DNA of 64,000 bases from Oculatella sp. LEGE 06141 (GTDB lineage Bacteria; Cyanobacteriota; Cyanobacteriia; Elainellales; Elainellaceae): NCBI RefSeq assembly GCF_015207605.1, contig NZ_JADEWO010000032.1, positions 19,644-83,643 of the forward strand, in the 5' to 3' direction. The notes below the pieces were generated by a model, which saw only the letters and a program-made list of their open reading frames with translations, ran no database searches and was not told where the DNA came from. The translations under genes were made by a program, and so were the position numbers. Shown piece by piece: positions 27,311-34,958 of this stretch. Every line of letters starts with the position of its first letter. The first letter of the stretch is position 1.

Positions 27311-27475
27311 TTAACAGGTGCAGCCAGTGTGCCCACAATCACCATGTCCGTTGGGATGCCCTTCTGCACAGGTTTCGCTGCAATAGTACTTTCCATCTTT
27401 TTGAACGGCATCTTCGGTGGAAACGATGCACAGGCATGGGTCACAGGCGCATTTCATTTGGGTCACAGTAGACAT
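27311..27475 (-). CDS. smtA: SmtA-type bacterial metallothionein
   Basis: A 54-residue cysteine-rich protein that binds zinc and cadmium. It has nine Cys and three His arranged as CACDPCLC near the start and CSETCAEGHPNGHGDCGH then TGCTC at the end, the same counts as the characterised SmtA of Synechococcus PCC 7942, which holds a four-zinc cluster. A longer open frame upstream is rejected: the start MSTVTQMKC matches known metallothioneins. A SmtB-like operator lies about 40 bp upstream. No smtB repressor gene is next to it, unlike in PCC 7942, so the regulator must be encoded elsewhere. Confidence 0.95.
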   Translation of the reverse strand: MSTVTQMKCACDPCLCIVSTEDAVQKDGKYYCSETCAEGHPNGHGDCGHTGCTC

Positions 27476-27513
27476 AATCAGATCCTCAATTGCGTATGGC
27501 TCAATCATACAAC

Positions 27514-27533
27514 ATATGAACAGATATTCATAT
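27514..27533. promoter_or_regulatory. SmtB/ArsR-type operator upstream of smtA
   Basis: A perfect inverted repeat, ATATGAA-N6-TTCATAT, with the TGAA-N6-TTCA core bound by SmtB-family zinc repressors. The core and spacer (TGAACAGATATTCA) closely resemble the PCC 7942 smt operator as I remember it. It is placed about 40 bp before the smtA start, suitable for blocking RNA polymerase. Confidence 0.8.
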
Positions 27534-27579
27534 ATTTTGAGAGGCAATTCATCGAGCCGAGGCAGAAGCACGTTGTCAG

Positions 27580-28866
27580 CTATCGTTTGCCACAGAGCAG
27601 GTAGGTCATCATTGCCCCTTTGCCCTTTACTTCAATAGAGCCGCGCGGTTCAAGCCAGTAGTGTTTTTTTAACTTTAAGTAGGCGGTTTCCGTGACCTGA
27701 ATTCGGCCTGCCAAGCCTTGAGATTCCATGCGGCTGGCTACGTTTACCGTATCGCCCCAAAGGTCATAAATAAACTTTTTCGTGCCAATGACCCCGGCAA
27801 CTACAGGGCCACTGTTAATTCCAATCCGAATGTGGAGTGCCTGATTTTGACGTGTGGTGAAGCGAGTCATGGTGGTTTGCATGTCCAGCGCCATATCGGC
27901 GATCGCCTCAATGTGGTCTGCTCGCTCAACGGGCAAACCACCCACCACCATATAAGCATCGCCAATGGTTTTGATCTTCTCTAAATTGTGGCGATCGGCC
28001 AGTTGATCAAAGGCCGAAAAGATTTGATTCAGTAAATCGACCATCTCATCGGGCGGAATACCTGCCGACAGCCGAGTGAAATCAACGATATCGGCAAACA
28101 GCACCGTTACATCCGAAAAGCTTTCGGCAATGGTTCGATGTTCCTGCTTCAACTGTTTTGCAACCGCTGCGGGCAAAATGTTGAGCAACAACTGCTCAGA
28201 CTTCTGCTGCTCTATTTCTAATTCGCGCCGAGCCTGAAATTCGGACTGTTGCAGGCGTTCATAGAGAAACACAGACAAATCGCAAATGCCACAAAACCAA
28301 AACAGGTAAAGCACCTGGCTGGCATCCCAAAGCGGCTGATCGGCTGGGGTTAATTCTAATAGGGTATTAATACCGTAATAGTACAGTAGAACGCCGATTT
28401 GAGAAGCCAGGTGTAGCGACCACCGCAGCGGTAAAATCGTCGCCTGAGTCAGGAACACGAGCGTCCAGGCAAACAATCCTGGAAAAGCAACGCCGCGCGA
28501 GGTTGCCCATACCTGCTCCACTAGAGTTACAGACCAGGACGCTCCCAAAAAGATCAGCTCTGGGCGTTGTTTCCCCATCGGGCTATGGCGCAAGATGAGA
28601 CAAAGCACCAGCCCGATCTCGGCACTAATGGCCATGGTTATCCAGGTTGGGTCCCAGCGATCGGGGTTGGTTACCGTTCGCAGCAAATCGAGAATAATAA
28701 ACGTCAAATAGGCAATGATGGCAATTCGCAACCCTAACCGCAGCCGATGTTGCAAAAATCTACGTCGCCACTGTTGATAAGCCGGAAATTCTGGAAATGT
28801 TTGAGCTTGCCTCCACTGTGTTTGCAATGCTTGGAGGCGAGCCATCAGCTTCGTGCCGTTCACCAA
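27580..28866 (-). CDS. Membrane class III adenylate cyclase
   Basis: This protein makes cyclic AMP (or possibly cyclic GMP). The N-terminal half (about 45-215) has six membrane helices; a short helix (QSEFQARRELEIEQQKSEQLLLNILP) links it to a class III cyclase domain (about 245-425). That domain has the metal Asp in VTVLFADIVDFTRLS and the second in KTIGDAYMVVGG, and the base-specifying Lys and Asp (KIKTIGD, IYDLWGD) that point to ATP rather than GTP. The transition-state Asn and Arg in VNVASRMES are present. The TTG start has GAGGG six bases upstream, which supports it; a GTG next to it and an ATG at codon 8 are alternatives. smtA follows on the same strand. Confidence 0.92.
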   Translation of the reverse strand: MVNGTKLMARLQALQTQWRQAQTFPEFPAYQQWRRRFLQHRLRLGLRIAIIAYLTFIILDLLRTVTNPDRWDPTWITMAISAEIGLVLCLILRHSPMGKQRPELIFLGASWSVTLVEQVWATSRGVAFPGLFAWTLVFLTQATILPLRWSLHLASQIGVLLYYYGINTLLELTPADQPLWDASQVLYLFWFCGICDLSVFLYERLQQSEFQARRELEIEQQKSEQLLLNILPAAVAKQLKQEHRTIAESFSDVTVLFADIVDFTRLSAGIPPDEMVDLLNQIFSAFDQLADRHNLEKIKTIGDAYMVVGGLPVERADHIEAIADMALDMQTTMTRFTTRQNQALHIRIGINSGPVVAGVIGTKKFIYDLWGDTVNVASRMESQGLAGRIQVTETAYLKLKKHYWLEPRGSIEVKGKGAMMTYLLCGKR

Positions 28867-29018
28867 GTCAAACCCTCACAACGGTGTAGCAGAGACGGAA
28901 ATTCTCAGACCCAACGCCATTTCGTCAAGAGGTGTGTTGCCCCTTGTTTGAGTTAGAGTTGTGCTCTAGTTTTAGCACTGTAAACGTACCTCAAGAGCAG
29001 GTGCGATTGCTACAGAGT

Positions 29019-29579
29019 TTAAGCTGACTCGGCTTCAAACTGTTTTAAATTAAATGACTGTTGCAGTTCAGCCAGTTCATCTCGATGGCCTGTGACAGTG
29101 AGTAGACTCTGGGCTGCTGCTGAATACGTTGATGCAGGGGTGGCAGAAAACGGCTGAACCTGGAGTGTTACCCGTTCGGGGCGAGCCGACTTGCGCCAAT
29201 AGAAAATGCCGGCGATCGGGGCGATCGCGAGCAAAATTGGAAAAAAGGCAGCAAAGGCCGGAAACAGGAGCGCCAGCACCAACGCGAGGCAAAGAGTGCC
29301 GATTGCGGCTAGTGTGGTCAGGAAAACGGCCAGAAACACGCTAGGACGAACCAACCCTTCAAACGTAACCTGTTGGTGGGCGGCATCAACGGCCACAATT
29401 CGATAAGCACGCTGCGTGAAGTACTGCTCTAACTGCTGCAATAGCGGTTCTTCTTCCTGTTCGGTGACGAGCTGAACCACTTGAATGCGGGCTTTGGTCG
29501 AGGCTCGAATGAAGAAAATAAGCCCGATCGCCAGTAGAACAGTCAACAAGGCAGTAGACGACAGAACGGACGTTTGCAT
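29019..29579 (-). CDS. Cofactor assembly of complex C subunit B (CCB-type) protein
   Basis: CCB proteins attach haem c-i (haem cn) covalently to cytochrome b6 on the stromal/cytoplasmic side of the cytochrome b6f complex. The 186-residue sequence has an N-terminal membrane helix (STALLTVLLAIGLIFFIRAS), a soluble segment (QLEQYFTQRAYRIVAVDAAH, then VTFEGLVRPSVFLA) and two more helices near residues 83-127, followed by a soluble C-terminus. This order fits the DUF2930 family to which CCB2/CCB4 belong. Identification rests on remembered family features and not on catalytic motifs. Upstream on the minus strand are a triple repeat and a long inverted repeat. Confidence 0.8.
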   Translation of the reverse strand: MQTSVLSSTALLTVLLAIGLIFFIRASTKARIQVVQLVTEQEEEPLLQQLEQYFTQRAYRIVAVDAAHQQVTFEGLVRPSVFLAVFLTTLAAIGTLCLALVLALLFPAFAAFFPILLAIAPIAGIFYWRKSARPERVTLQVQPFSATPASTYSAAAQSLLTVTGHRDELAELQQSFNLKQFEAESA

Positions 29580-29620
29580 ACAAACCGCATGAACAACTTA
29601 AAGACAAGAGAGGACTACTG

Positions 29621-29656
29621 AATCCACAGATTAATCCACAGATTAATCCACAGAAT
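29621..29656. repeat. 12-bp tandem repeat, three copies, resembling DnaA boxes
   Basis: AATCCACAGATT occurs twice in tandem and then as AATCCACAGAAT. Each unit contains an 8-of-9 match to the DnaA box TTATCCACA (TAATCCACA in the second and third copies). It lies just upstream of the CCB gene start. Confidence 0.9.
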
Positions 29657-29691
29657 ACCTCTCCTTTCCTACTGTACAGAAGCTATAGAAT

Positions 29692-29743
29692 TTGCACCAG
29701 CTAGTGCCCTACTCTCTAGTGAATGGGGCACCTACTGGTGCAA
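29692..29743. repeat. Long inverted repeat between PadR and CCB genes
   Basis: TTGCACCAG pairs with CTGGTGCAA (9 bp), then TAG with CTA and TGCCC with GGGCA, separated by single-base bulges, around a 16-nt loop. No T-run follows on either strand, so it is not a typical terminator. Confidence 0.75.
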
Positions 29744-29889
29744 CAACGCGGTAATTCAATTAAATTTTGAGACTTTAGATTCAAGTCAGGATTAACCTAA
29801 CTGTTAAAGCTTGCCAGCCGCCAATTGCGAACCAAAACCGCACTAAGGAAGCTCCAATTTGGCAACTGCTTGCCTATATTCGTCTTAAA

Positions 29890-30252
29890 TTAATGCTGAT
29901 GAACTAACGTTTTTTTGTCAGCATAACTGTGCCAAAGGTATGAAAGTTCCTCTGCCTTAGACTTCCAATCCGGGCTAATTTGATACATGCGTCGAGGACG
30001 ACCTCGACCTTCTACTTTCTTCCAATACCCTGTAATCGCATCTGCATCTTCTAGAAACTTCAGCGCACTATATAGCACTGTATCTGAGAGTCTATAACTA
30101 GAATACTCTTGTTCTAGAAGATGGATCAGTTCGGTACCGTACGAATCTTGACGTAAAAGTACAGACAGAACATAGCAAACGGCTAGTTCTTTATTCAGAT
30201 AAAACGGAGGAGGATTTTGAAAGAACTGATAAATATCTTCAAAAGTTGTCAT
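29890..30252 (-). CDS. PadR-family transcriptional regulator
   Basis: A 120-residue PadR-like winged-helix protein. The recognition region runs AVCYVLSVLLRQDSYGTELI and then YRLSDTVLYSALKFLEDADAITGYWK; the wing follows as KVEGRGRPRRMYQISPDWK. There is only a very short C-terminal dimerisation helix, so it belongs to the small PadR class. It recalls the cyanobacterial Pex regulator of circadian period, which is PadR-like, but I cannot confirm orthology from the sequence. The gene and its flanks are AT-rich and contain no HIP1 octamer, unlike neighbouring DNA. Its target is not evident; the CCB gene follows on the same strand about 310 bp downstream. Confidence 0.85.
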   Translation of the reverse strand: MTTFEDIYQFFQNPPPFYLNKELAVCYVLSVLLRQDSYGTELIHLLEQEYSSYRLSDTVLYSALKFLEDADAITGYWKKVEGRGRPRRMYQISPDWKSKAEELSYLWHSYADKKTLVHQH

Positions 30253-30764
30253 ACAGCAAGTCCAAACCGAAAACAGTACAGTAGAAGCGGCTAGCTTCTA
30301 GCCTTAACCATGTAGGAGGTAGATTGTAACCTCATTGGCGCGACAGCTTATCTGTTGATAGTTCAGGTATTGCTGCCGAGTTTTAGAATGCTCGCGTTGT
30401 TACAGCGCCAAGTTTTGATCTTAGATAGATCAAAATTTGTCTGCATCCTTTTGACTCGTGGTGAAATTGAACTGATTTAAGCTTGAATCCAACACCCACG
30501 CTTTAGCAATTGGCCTGAAGTGAGACATCAAATCTCATAATCGAAGCAGATAAAGTCGCTGTGCTTTTGGGGGCTACTATGGCGACAGACAATAACTAAT
30601 TCTAATCACTGAATTCTATAATCGTCCGTCCTACTTCAGAAGGAGATTTATACCCTAAAGAAGATTTTTGTTGAAGACTTCGTATTGTTCTTTCAACTAA
30701 CTTTGTTTCTTCTTTAATTTCACTATCAGCAGAGTTACTTTATATATTTCTTTAGTCGTATCTT
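30253..30764. other. AT-rich intergenic region
   Basis: About 510 bp without a complete gene. It contains the PadR promoter, read on the minus strand. A minus-strand open frame of about 45 codons at 30602-30739 is described separately. Confidence 0.5.
30602..30739 (-). pseudogene. Possible decayed coding fragment
   Basis: An open stretch between two stop codons translates to a charged, helical peptide that includes KEETKLVERTIRSLQQKSSL and ends LGYKSPSEVGRTIIEFSD. It has no start codon and no ribosome binding site. The AT-rich codons differ from those of the neighbours. The phrase LGYKSP is common near the ends of IS3-type transposases, but the conserved residues around it are absent, so a transposase origin is only a guess. 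Confidence 0.25.
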
Positions 30765-31424
30765 TTATACTATCCCTGCCCGCAGCGCAATTACAGCGGC
30801 CTGAACGCGATCGTCAACCGCCAGTTTATTCATAATGCCTCGAACGTGAGTTTTGACGGTATTCGGACTCAGGTATAAAGCTGCTGCAATTTCGGGGTTA
30901 CTCTGTCCTTCTACCATCAACTTCAATACTTCCAATTCTCGCTGAGATAGTTGACCGATCATCGCTGTTTCGGTGGGGGCGCTGGGTTTCAGGTGATCCA
31001 TCACGCGCCGAGCCACCTGGGGATCAAGGTAACTGGCTCCCTCTTGCGCGGCTGCGATCGCCGTAATCAACCGATCGACGCTCGTTCCTTTGACACAATA
31101 CGCATCTGCACCGCTAGATAGAGCGGCAATCACTTCATTCTCAGTAGTATGAGATGTCAACATCACCACACGCACACTGGGCAGTGCTGCTTTAATTTGT
31201 TGAGTGGCAGCAATACCATCCAGACGAGGTAACCCAATATCCATCACGATGATGTCAGGCTTGAGTCTCAGCGCTTCTTCAACGGCAATATAGCCATCAT
31301 CGGCACGACCCACAACGGTTAGCCCGGGGTAGCCAGCCAGCGCTTGTTCCAGGCCAAGCTGCATCATGGGGTCGTCTTCAACAATGAGAACTTTAGCGGG
31401 GGGCAAGTCGGAGGGAGGGGTCAT
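30765..31424 (-). CDS. NarL/FixJ-family response regulator
   Basis: A 219-residue two-domain response regulator. The receiver domain (about 10-130) has the acidic pair in LIVEDDPMMQLG, the phospho-acceptor Asp in DIIVMDIGLPRLDGI, Thr in MLTSHTTEN and Lys in CVKGTSVD. The output domain (about 150-215) is a LuxR-type helix-turn-helix with LSQRELEVLKLMVEGQSNPEIA and LSPNTVKTHVRGIMNKLAV. It is expected to bind promoter DNA as a dimer after phosphorylation. No histidine kinase lies beside it. It stands alone, with the DUF554 gene about 130 bp upstream on the same strand. Confidence 0.94.
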   Translation of the reverse strand: MTPPSDLPPAKVLIVEDDPMMQLGLEQALAGYPGLTVVGRADDGYIAVEEALRLKPDIIVMDIGLPRLDGIAATQQIKAALPSVRVVMLTSHTTENEVIAALSSGADAYCVKGTSVDRLITAIAAAQEGASYLDPQVARRVMDHLKPSAPTETAMIGQLSQRELEVLKLMVEGQSNPEIAAALYLSPNTVKTHVRGIMNKLAVDDRVQAAVIALRAGIV

Positions 31425-31558
31425 TGAAACAATCCTTCAGGGACATGGCTGCACTATAGCTGCACTTTAAATGATGCGACGAAACTACCAAACTATTCTA
31501 GTTTTTTAACAAGAGACGGTGTCGATTGCCAAAGGGGAACGGCAGCAACGGCAGAGAT

Positions 31559-32302
31559 TCAGGTTAATTGGGATGCAATCCAGTGAACCAATGGAGCCAA
31601 AAGCAGGGCAGGCAGGAAGGAGGCCACCCGAATACGCGCCACTTCTAGCAGATTGAATCCTAATCCTACGATCATCAACCCACCCACTCCAGTCACTAGC
31701 AGCACCTGTGGCGACGTGGTGGGGTCTGGAATGCTCTGCGCTAACACACCTGCCCCTAAGGACAAGCCACCTTGATATAGCAGGATAGGTAAGGTCGAGA
31801 AACCCACTCCGATGCCAAAACTGCTGGTGAGGGCGATCGCTGCGAGTCCATCCATTGCCGATTTGATGGTAAGCAGCGCATTATCTCCGGTCAACCCGTT
31901 GTTGATGCTGCCAATGAGTGCCAGTGGGCCAACACAGAACAGCAAACTGGCGGCAACAAATCCTTCCGTAAAGCTGCCCTTACCTTTGAAGTGACGCTTT
32001 AACCAATCACCTACGGACTCCAGCAACGCTTCCAGTTTCCACCATTCTCCCAACAAGCCACCCAGCACCAGAGCCAACAGTCCGACGATTACACCGTCAA
32101 CCTGTCCGGCTGTAACGTCGTTCAGGCTGGCAGCCATACCTAAGCCAATAAAAATAGTCAGCAGCCCCACGGCTTGAGTAATCACCTGCTGCATGGCCAT
32201 CGGCAATCGTCCTCGTAGAAATAAGCCGAGCGCTGTTCCTAGCAAAACAGTGATGGCGTTAATCCAGGTGCCGCTCGTTCTTGCAAAAAAATCCATTGCC
32301 AT
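31559..32302 (-). CDS. DUF554 membrane protein
   Basis: A 247-residue membrane protein with about seven helices and the DUF554 pattern: WINAITVLLGTALGLFLRGR at the start, then a conserved glycine-rich GLLGEWWKLE, the loop SFTEGFVAASLLFCVGPLAL and SIPDPTTSPQVLLVTGVGGL. The family is annotated as putative transport protein (YdfK/YqgA in other bacteria) and no substrate is established. In cyanobacteria it is usually a single gene. An ATG two codons later is an alternative start. It shares its strand with the response regulator downstream. Confidence 0.88.
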   Translation of the reverse strand: MAMDFFARTSGTWINAITVLLGTALGLFLRGRLPMAMQQVITQAVGLLTIFIGLGMAASLNDVTAGQVDGVIVGLLALVLGGLLGEWWKLEALLESVGDWLKRHFKGKGSFTEGFVAASLLFCVGPLALIGSINNGLTGDNALLTIKSAMDGLAAIALTSSFGIGVGFSTLPILLYQGGLSLGAGVLAQSIPDPTTSPQVLLVTGVGGLMIVGLGFNLLEVARIRVASFLPALLLAPLVHWIASQLT

Positions 32303-32531
32303 GTGTTCAGCCCATGTTGTGCCGCGCCGAGTCAGGGTTACAGTAAATCTGAAATTCCCCTCACTTATTCAACCATCCCACTCTAGATCTTGCATGTAGG
32401 CCGCAGCATTTTGATGGGGCAACAGGCGACGTTCTTGGTTGAACTGGTCTGGTTATCAGTTATTTTCAATGGGCTATTAGCCAGGAGACGCACCGAACTA
32501 TGTGTCTGCCCAAACATTGTCTGAGGATGAT

Positions 32532-32553
32532 GTTTGCTAGACGTTTGCTAGAC
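32532..32553. repeat. 11-bp tandem duplication
   Basis: GTTTGCTAGAC is present twice in perfect tandem in the spacer downstream of the OmpR-type regulator gene. Confidence 0.9.
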
Positions 32554-32589
32554 GTTTCGCAGGGTGGGCATTGTCTCCCCCGCTTCTTC

Positions 32590-33267
32590 TTACTCTACCT
32601 GTTTCAACCGATATCCCAATCCATGCACCGTTTCCACCAGATCTTCTGGGGCACCTGCCAACCGCAGTTTGTGACGCAAACCCTTGATATGCGCTTTTAC
32701 AGTATCTTCTTCGGGCGGGTCGGCCAACGACCAAACATGCTCGATCATCATGGCACGACTGAGGACACGCCGACCATTGCACAGTAATAGTTCTAACAAC
32801 GAAAACTCTTTGGGCGTTAATCGCAGTAAGCGATCGTCGTACGTCACCTCAAAGGTACTGGGGTTGAGCCGTAGTTTGCCCCATTGCAGTAATGGAGAAG
32901 CGATCGCATTTCCCCGGCGCAGCAATGCTCGAACCCGCGCCATTAACTCTGGCAAGTCAAAAGGTTTGACCACGTAATCATCGGCACCTGCATCTAAGCC
33001 CATGATTTTGTCGGCACTGGTATCGCGAGCTGTCAACATCATCAACGGTAGCTGATAGCCCTGCGTTCTCAGCCGTTGGCATAGGCTCATGCCATCTAGC
33101 TTGGGCAAGGTAACATCCAGCAACACCAGGTCGTAGGGAAGTGTTGTTGCCTGTTGCCAACCTCGCTCTCCATCTTTGGCAATATCTACGACATAGCGTT
33201 GGTCGATGAGCGCTTCAGCCAAGGCTTCGCCCAATTGAGCATCATCTTCAACCAGCAGTATCCGCAT
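32590..33267 (-). CDS. OmpR/PhoB-family response regulator, RppA-like
   Basis: A 225-residue winged-helix response regulator. The receiver has MRILLVEDDAQLGEALAEAL, the phospho-acceptor in LVLLDVTLPKLDGM, LTARDT and VKPFDLPELMAR. The DNA-binding domain has LRLTPKEFSLLELLLCNG and DTVKAHIKGLRHKLRLAG, then a short YRLKQVE tail. The receiver and the domain order recall RppA, which with kinase RppB controls nickel and redox-linked genes in Synechocystis; this link is a resemblance only. I place the start at the ATG for MRILLVEDD; twelve further codons upstream are open. No kinase gene is adjacent, which is unusual for this family. Confidence 0.92.
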   Translation of the reverse strand: MRILLVEDDAQLGEALAEALIDQRYVVDIAKDGERGWQQATTLPYDLVLLDVTLPKLDGMSLCQRLRTQGYQLPLMMLTARDTSADKIMGLDAGADDYVVKPFDLPELMARVRALLRRGNAIASPLLQWGKLRLNPSTFEVTYDDRLLRLTPKEFSLLELLLCNGRRVLSRAMMIEHVWSLADPPEEDTVKAHIKGLRHKLRLAGAPEDLVETVHGLGYRLKQVE

Positions 33268-33501
33268 AAGTATATCTGAAGCCAAAACGGTATCAGCCAG
33301 CACCCGCTTGAGTGCGAGTAAGCTTCAGTAAAGCGAGATTGGGCAGAGTTTTCTGTGTTGTACCGCACGATTCTCGGCGCGGGTTTTTGCTGCAACGCGC
33401 AGGCTCTCGATTTTCAGGCTTTCAATCCCCTAGTTTTGATGGCGCAACCAGCACAGGCGTACTGCTGGTACAACTGAAGCGCTCCAGTTTGAACCGTCTG
33501 G

Positions 33502-33834
33502 CTATGGGTGTCCAGGGTCGAAATAGAGTGCCGACTGGTACAACACCTGTTCCTGATGCGTGTGCAGGGTGCAATCGGAACGAGGATAGGCCACACAGGT
33601 GACTACATAACCCGCTTCTAGTTCAGCCGGACGAAGAAACCGTTGCTCGCTTTGATCCAGGGTGCCAGTGACGAGCCTGGCAACACAAACTGAGCATTCA
33701 CCCTGTTTGCAGCCTGATGGCAGCCGAATGCCTTCATCTTCGGCAATATCCAGAATAAATTGATCGTCTGGAACAGCAATGGTGCGATCGAGACGACTCT
33801 CTGGGTTTACGAGTCGAACCTGATAAACTGCCAT
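33502..33834 (-). CDS. Plant-type 2Fe-2S ferredoxin family protein
   Basis: A 110-residue soluble electron carrier. The cluster ligands are in place as SGCKQGECSVCVARL, giving C-x4-C-x2-C, with the fourth Cys in VVTCVAYP about 30 residues later. The start MAVYQVRLVNPE is the usual beginning of the fold and I chose it over an ATG 11 codons upstream. It differs from photosynthetic ferredoxin PetF in the basic loop and in an extra C-terminal tail of about 20 residues (HTHQEQVLYQSALYFDPGHP), so it probably belongs to one of the minor cyanobacterial ferredoxins. Its redox partner is unknown. It is not clearly in an operon. Confidence 0.9.
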   Translation of the reverse strand: MAVYQVRLVNPESRLDRTIAVPDDQFILDIAEDEGIRLPSGCKQGECSVCVARLVTGTLDQSEQRFLRPAELEAGYVVTCVAYPRSDCTLHTHQEQVLYQSALYFDPGHP

Positions 33835-34080
33835 ATCTAATTTCAAATCGTCAATGCCACCAATCACAACTAGCCTATCCGAAAATAACCCGACTGCTGG
33901 TGTAGTGCTAAGGTGACGGATTGTAAAGCTATTTCATTTGAGAAATAAATGAAAAGATGGAACCCAGGCAGGGTAATTCAGTCTGATCAACCGTGTAGTG
34001 TAAAGATTGATTGCTAAATTTTGCTGATTTTTGTGGGCAGAATGACAACAACCTTAGATTGAACTTTCTGGCAGTGAGCC

Positions 34081-34497
34081 ATGCTTAAAACAGTTAGAAA
34101 AACATTCATCAATCTCAGCACCAGTTGGCGCTTGTTTGGGGAAAGCACAAACACAGACACTTCAAGCCAACCAGTCTGTAGAATCGACCAGCTAGAAGAA
34201 AAAATCAAGGAGGCTCATGATGCGCTGATCGGTAGCCTGTTAAATCGCAACTTTCGGTTTTATTTGAAGCATGACCCGGCTGTTCACACCAGCTTCATTG
34301 TGGGCAGATATGTAGGTGCTGATAGTAAGACGGAGGTTCCGGAGATTTCGATGACTGCTTATGCCAGCGCTAATGGTTACAACGGGATGTTGCTGAAGAC
34401 AGTCAAACCTGGAAAGGTTGATTTTATTCAGTACAGCGTTCCAACTGCTTCGGAGATTGCAACGACGATCGCCAACTATCTCAACTTACTGGAGTAA
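34081..34497 (+). CDS. Hypothetical protein, unknown family
   Basis: A 138-residue soluble protein that I do not recognise. The N-terminus is basic (MLKTVRKTFINLSTSWRLFG), followed by a helix with REL-like charge pattern (RIDQLEEKIKEAHDALIGSL). The second half has alternating strands (NRNFRFYLKHDP, HTSFIVGRYVGA, ISMTAYASANGYNGMLLKTV) and a final helix. No signal peptide, membrane helix or Cys cluster is present. Codon use matches the neighbours and the frame is open over its full length, which supports a real gene; the ribosome binding site is weak. Nothing around it suggests a role. Confidence 0.55.
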   Translation: MLKTVRKTFINLSTSWRLFGESTNTDTSSQPVCRIDQLEEKIKEAHDALIGSLLNRNFRFYLKHDPAVHTSFIVGRYVGADSKTEVPEISMTAYASANGYNGMLLKTVKPGKVDFIQYSVPTASEIATTIANYLNLLE

Positions 34498-34958
34498 CGC
34501 TATTTCGTCAGGACACTTTTGAAACAGAGTGGTTAGGGGTGTGGGTTTTGTTGCGATCGCCCCTAGCTGTCCTAAGCTCGACTTTATCCGCATTCTAGAA
34601 CCCATTGTCACTTCTAGTTCTGGCACTTCAGAATGACCGCAATTTCAAATGAATAAAGCCGAGCTAAGGGCGTGGCATACTCTGCGGCAAGCCAGCGACG
34701 GGCACGTCTGGATTGATTTCAAGGACTATCTGCTAAATGCTGCGCCCTGATAAAGATGACCGTTAATCCGTTTCAAATAGCCTCCAACCAAGGTTTAGAG
34801 GGCAACGGGACGAGTAATTACCCAATTCAACCAGGCGTATCCTGTACATTCGGTTACAACCCTGATCTCTGAAAAGTTGTTCACTAATTCATCTGCTGGT
34901 TGATTGATTTCAACTCAGCCGTAGTGTGAGACCACTTTAGGAGCTAAATCACAGAGAT
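34498..34958. other. Intergenic region with a structured repeat
   Basis: About 460 bp with no supported gene. A pair of 16-bp inverted repeats at 34572-34668 is listed separately. A 33-codon open frame at 34649-34750 (MNKAELRAWHTLRQASD...) overlaps the right arm, has no ribosome binding site and is not accepted. Confidence 0.5.
34572..34668. repeat. Inverted-repeat element, MITE-like or structured RNA
   Basis: CTAAGCTCGACTTTAT on the left and ATAAAGCCGAGCTAAG on the right are inverted repeats matching at 14 of 16 positions, about 65 bp apart. The interior contains shorter pairings (CATTCT with AGAATG, AGAAC with GTTCT). There is no coding frame across it. Confidence 0.55.

Noticed and set aside
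29621..29656. Possible replication origin from DnaA-box-like units
   Set aside because: No dnaA, dnaN or AT-rich unwinding element is near and the units match the box at only 8 of 9 positions.
34649..34750. 33-codon frame MNKAELRAWHTLRQASD... before the acetamidase gene
   Set aside because: It overlaps the arm of an inverted repeat and has no ribosome binding site; it may be a relic but is not supported.
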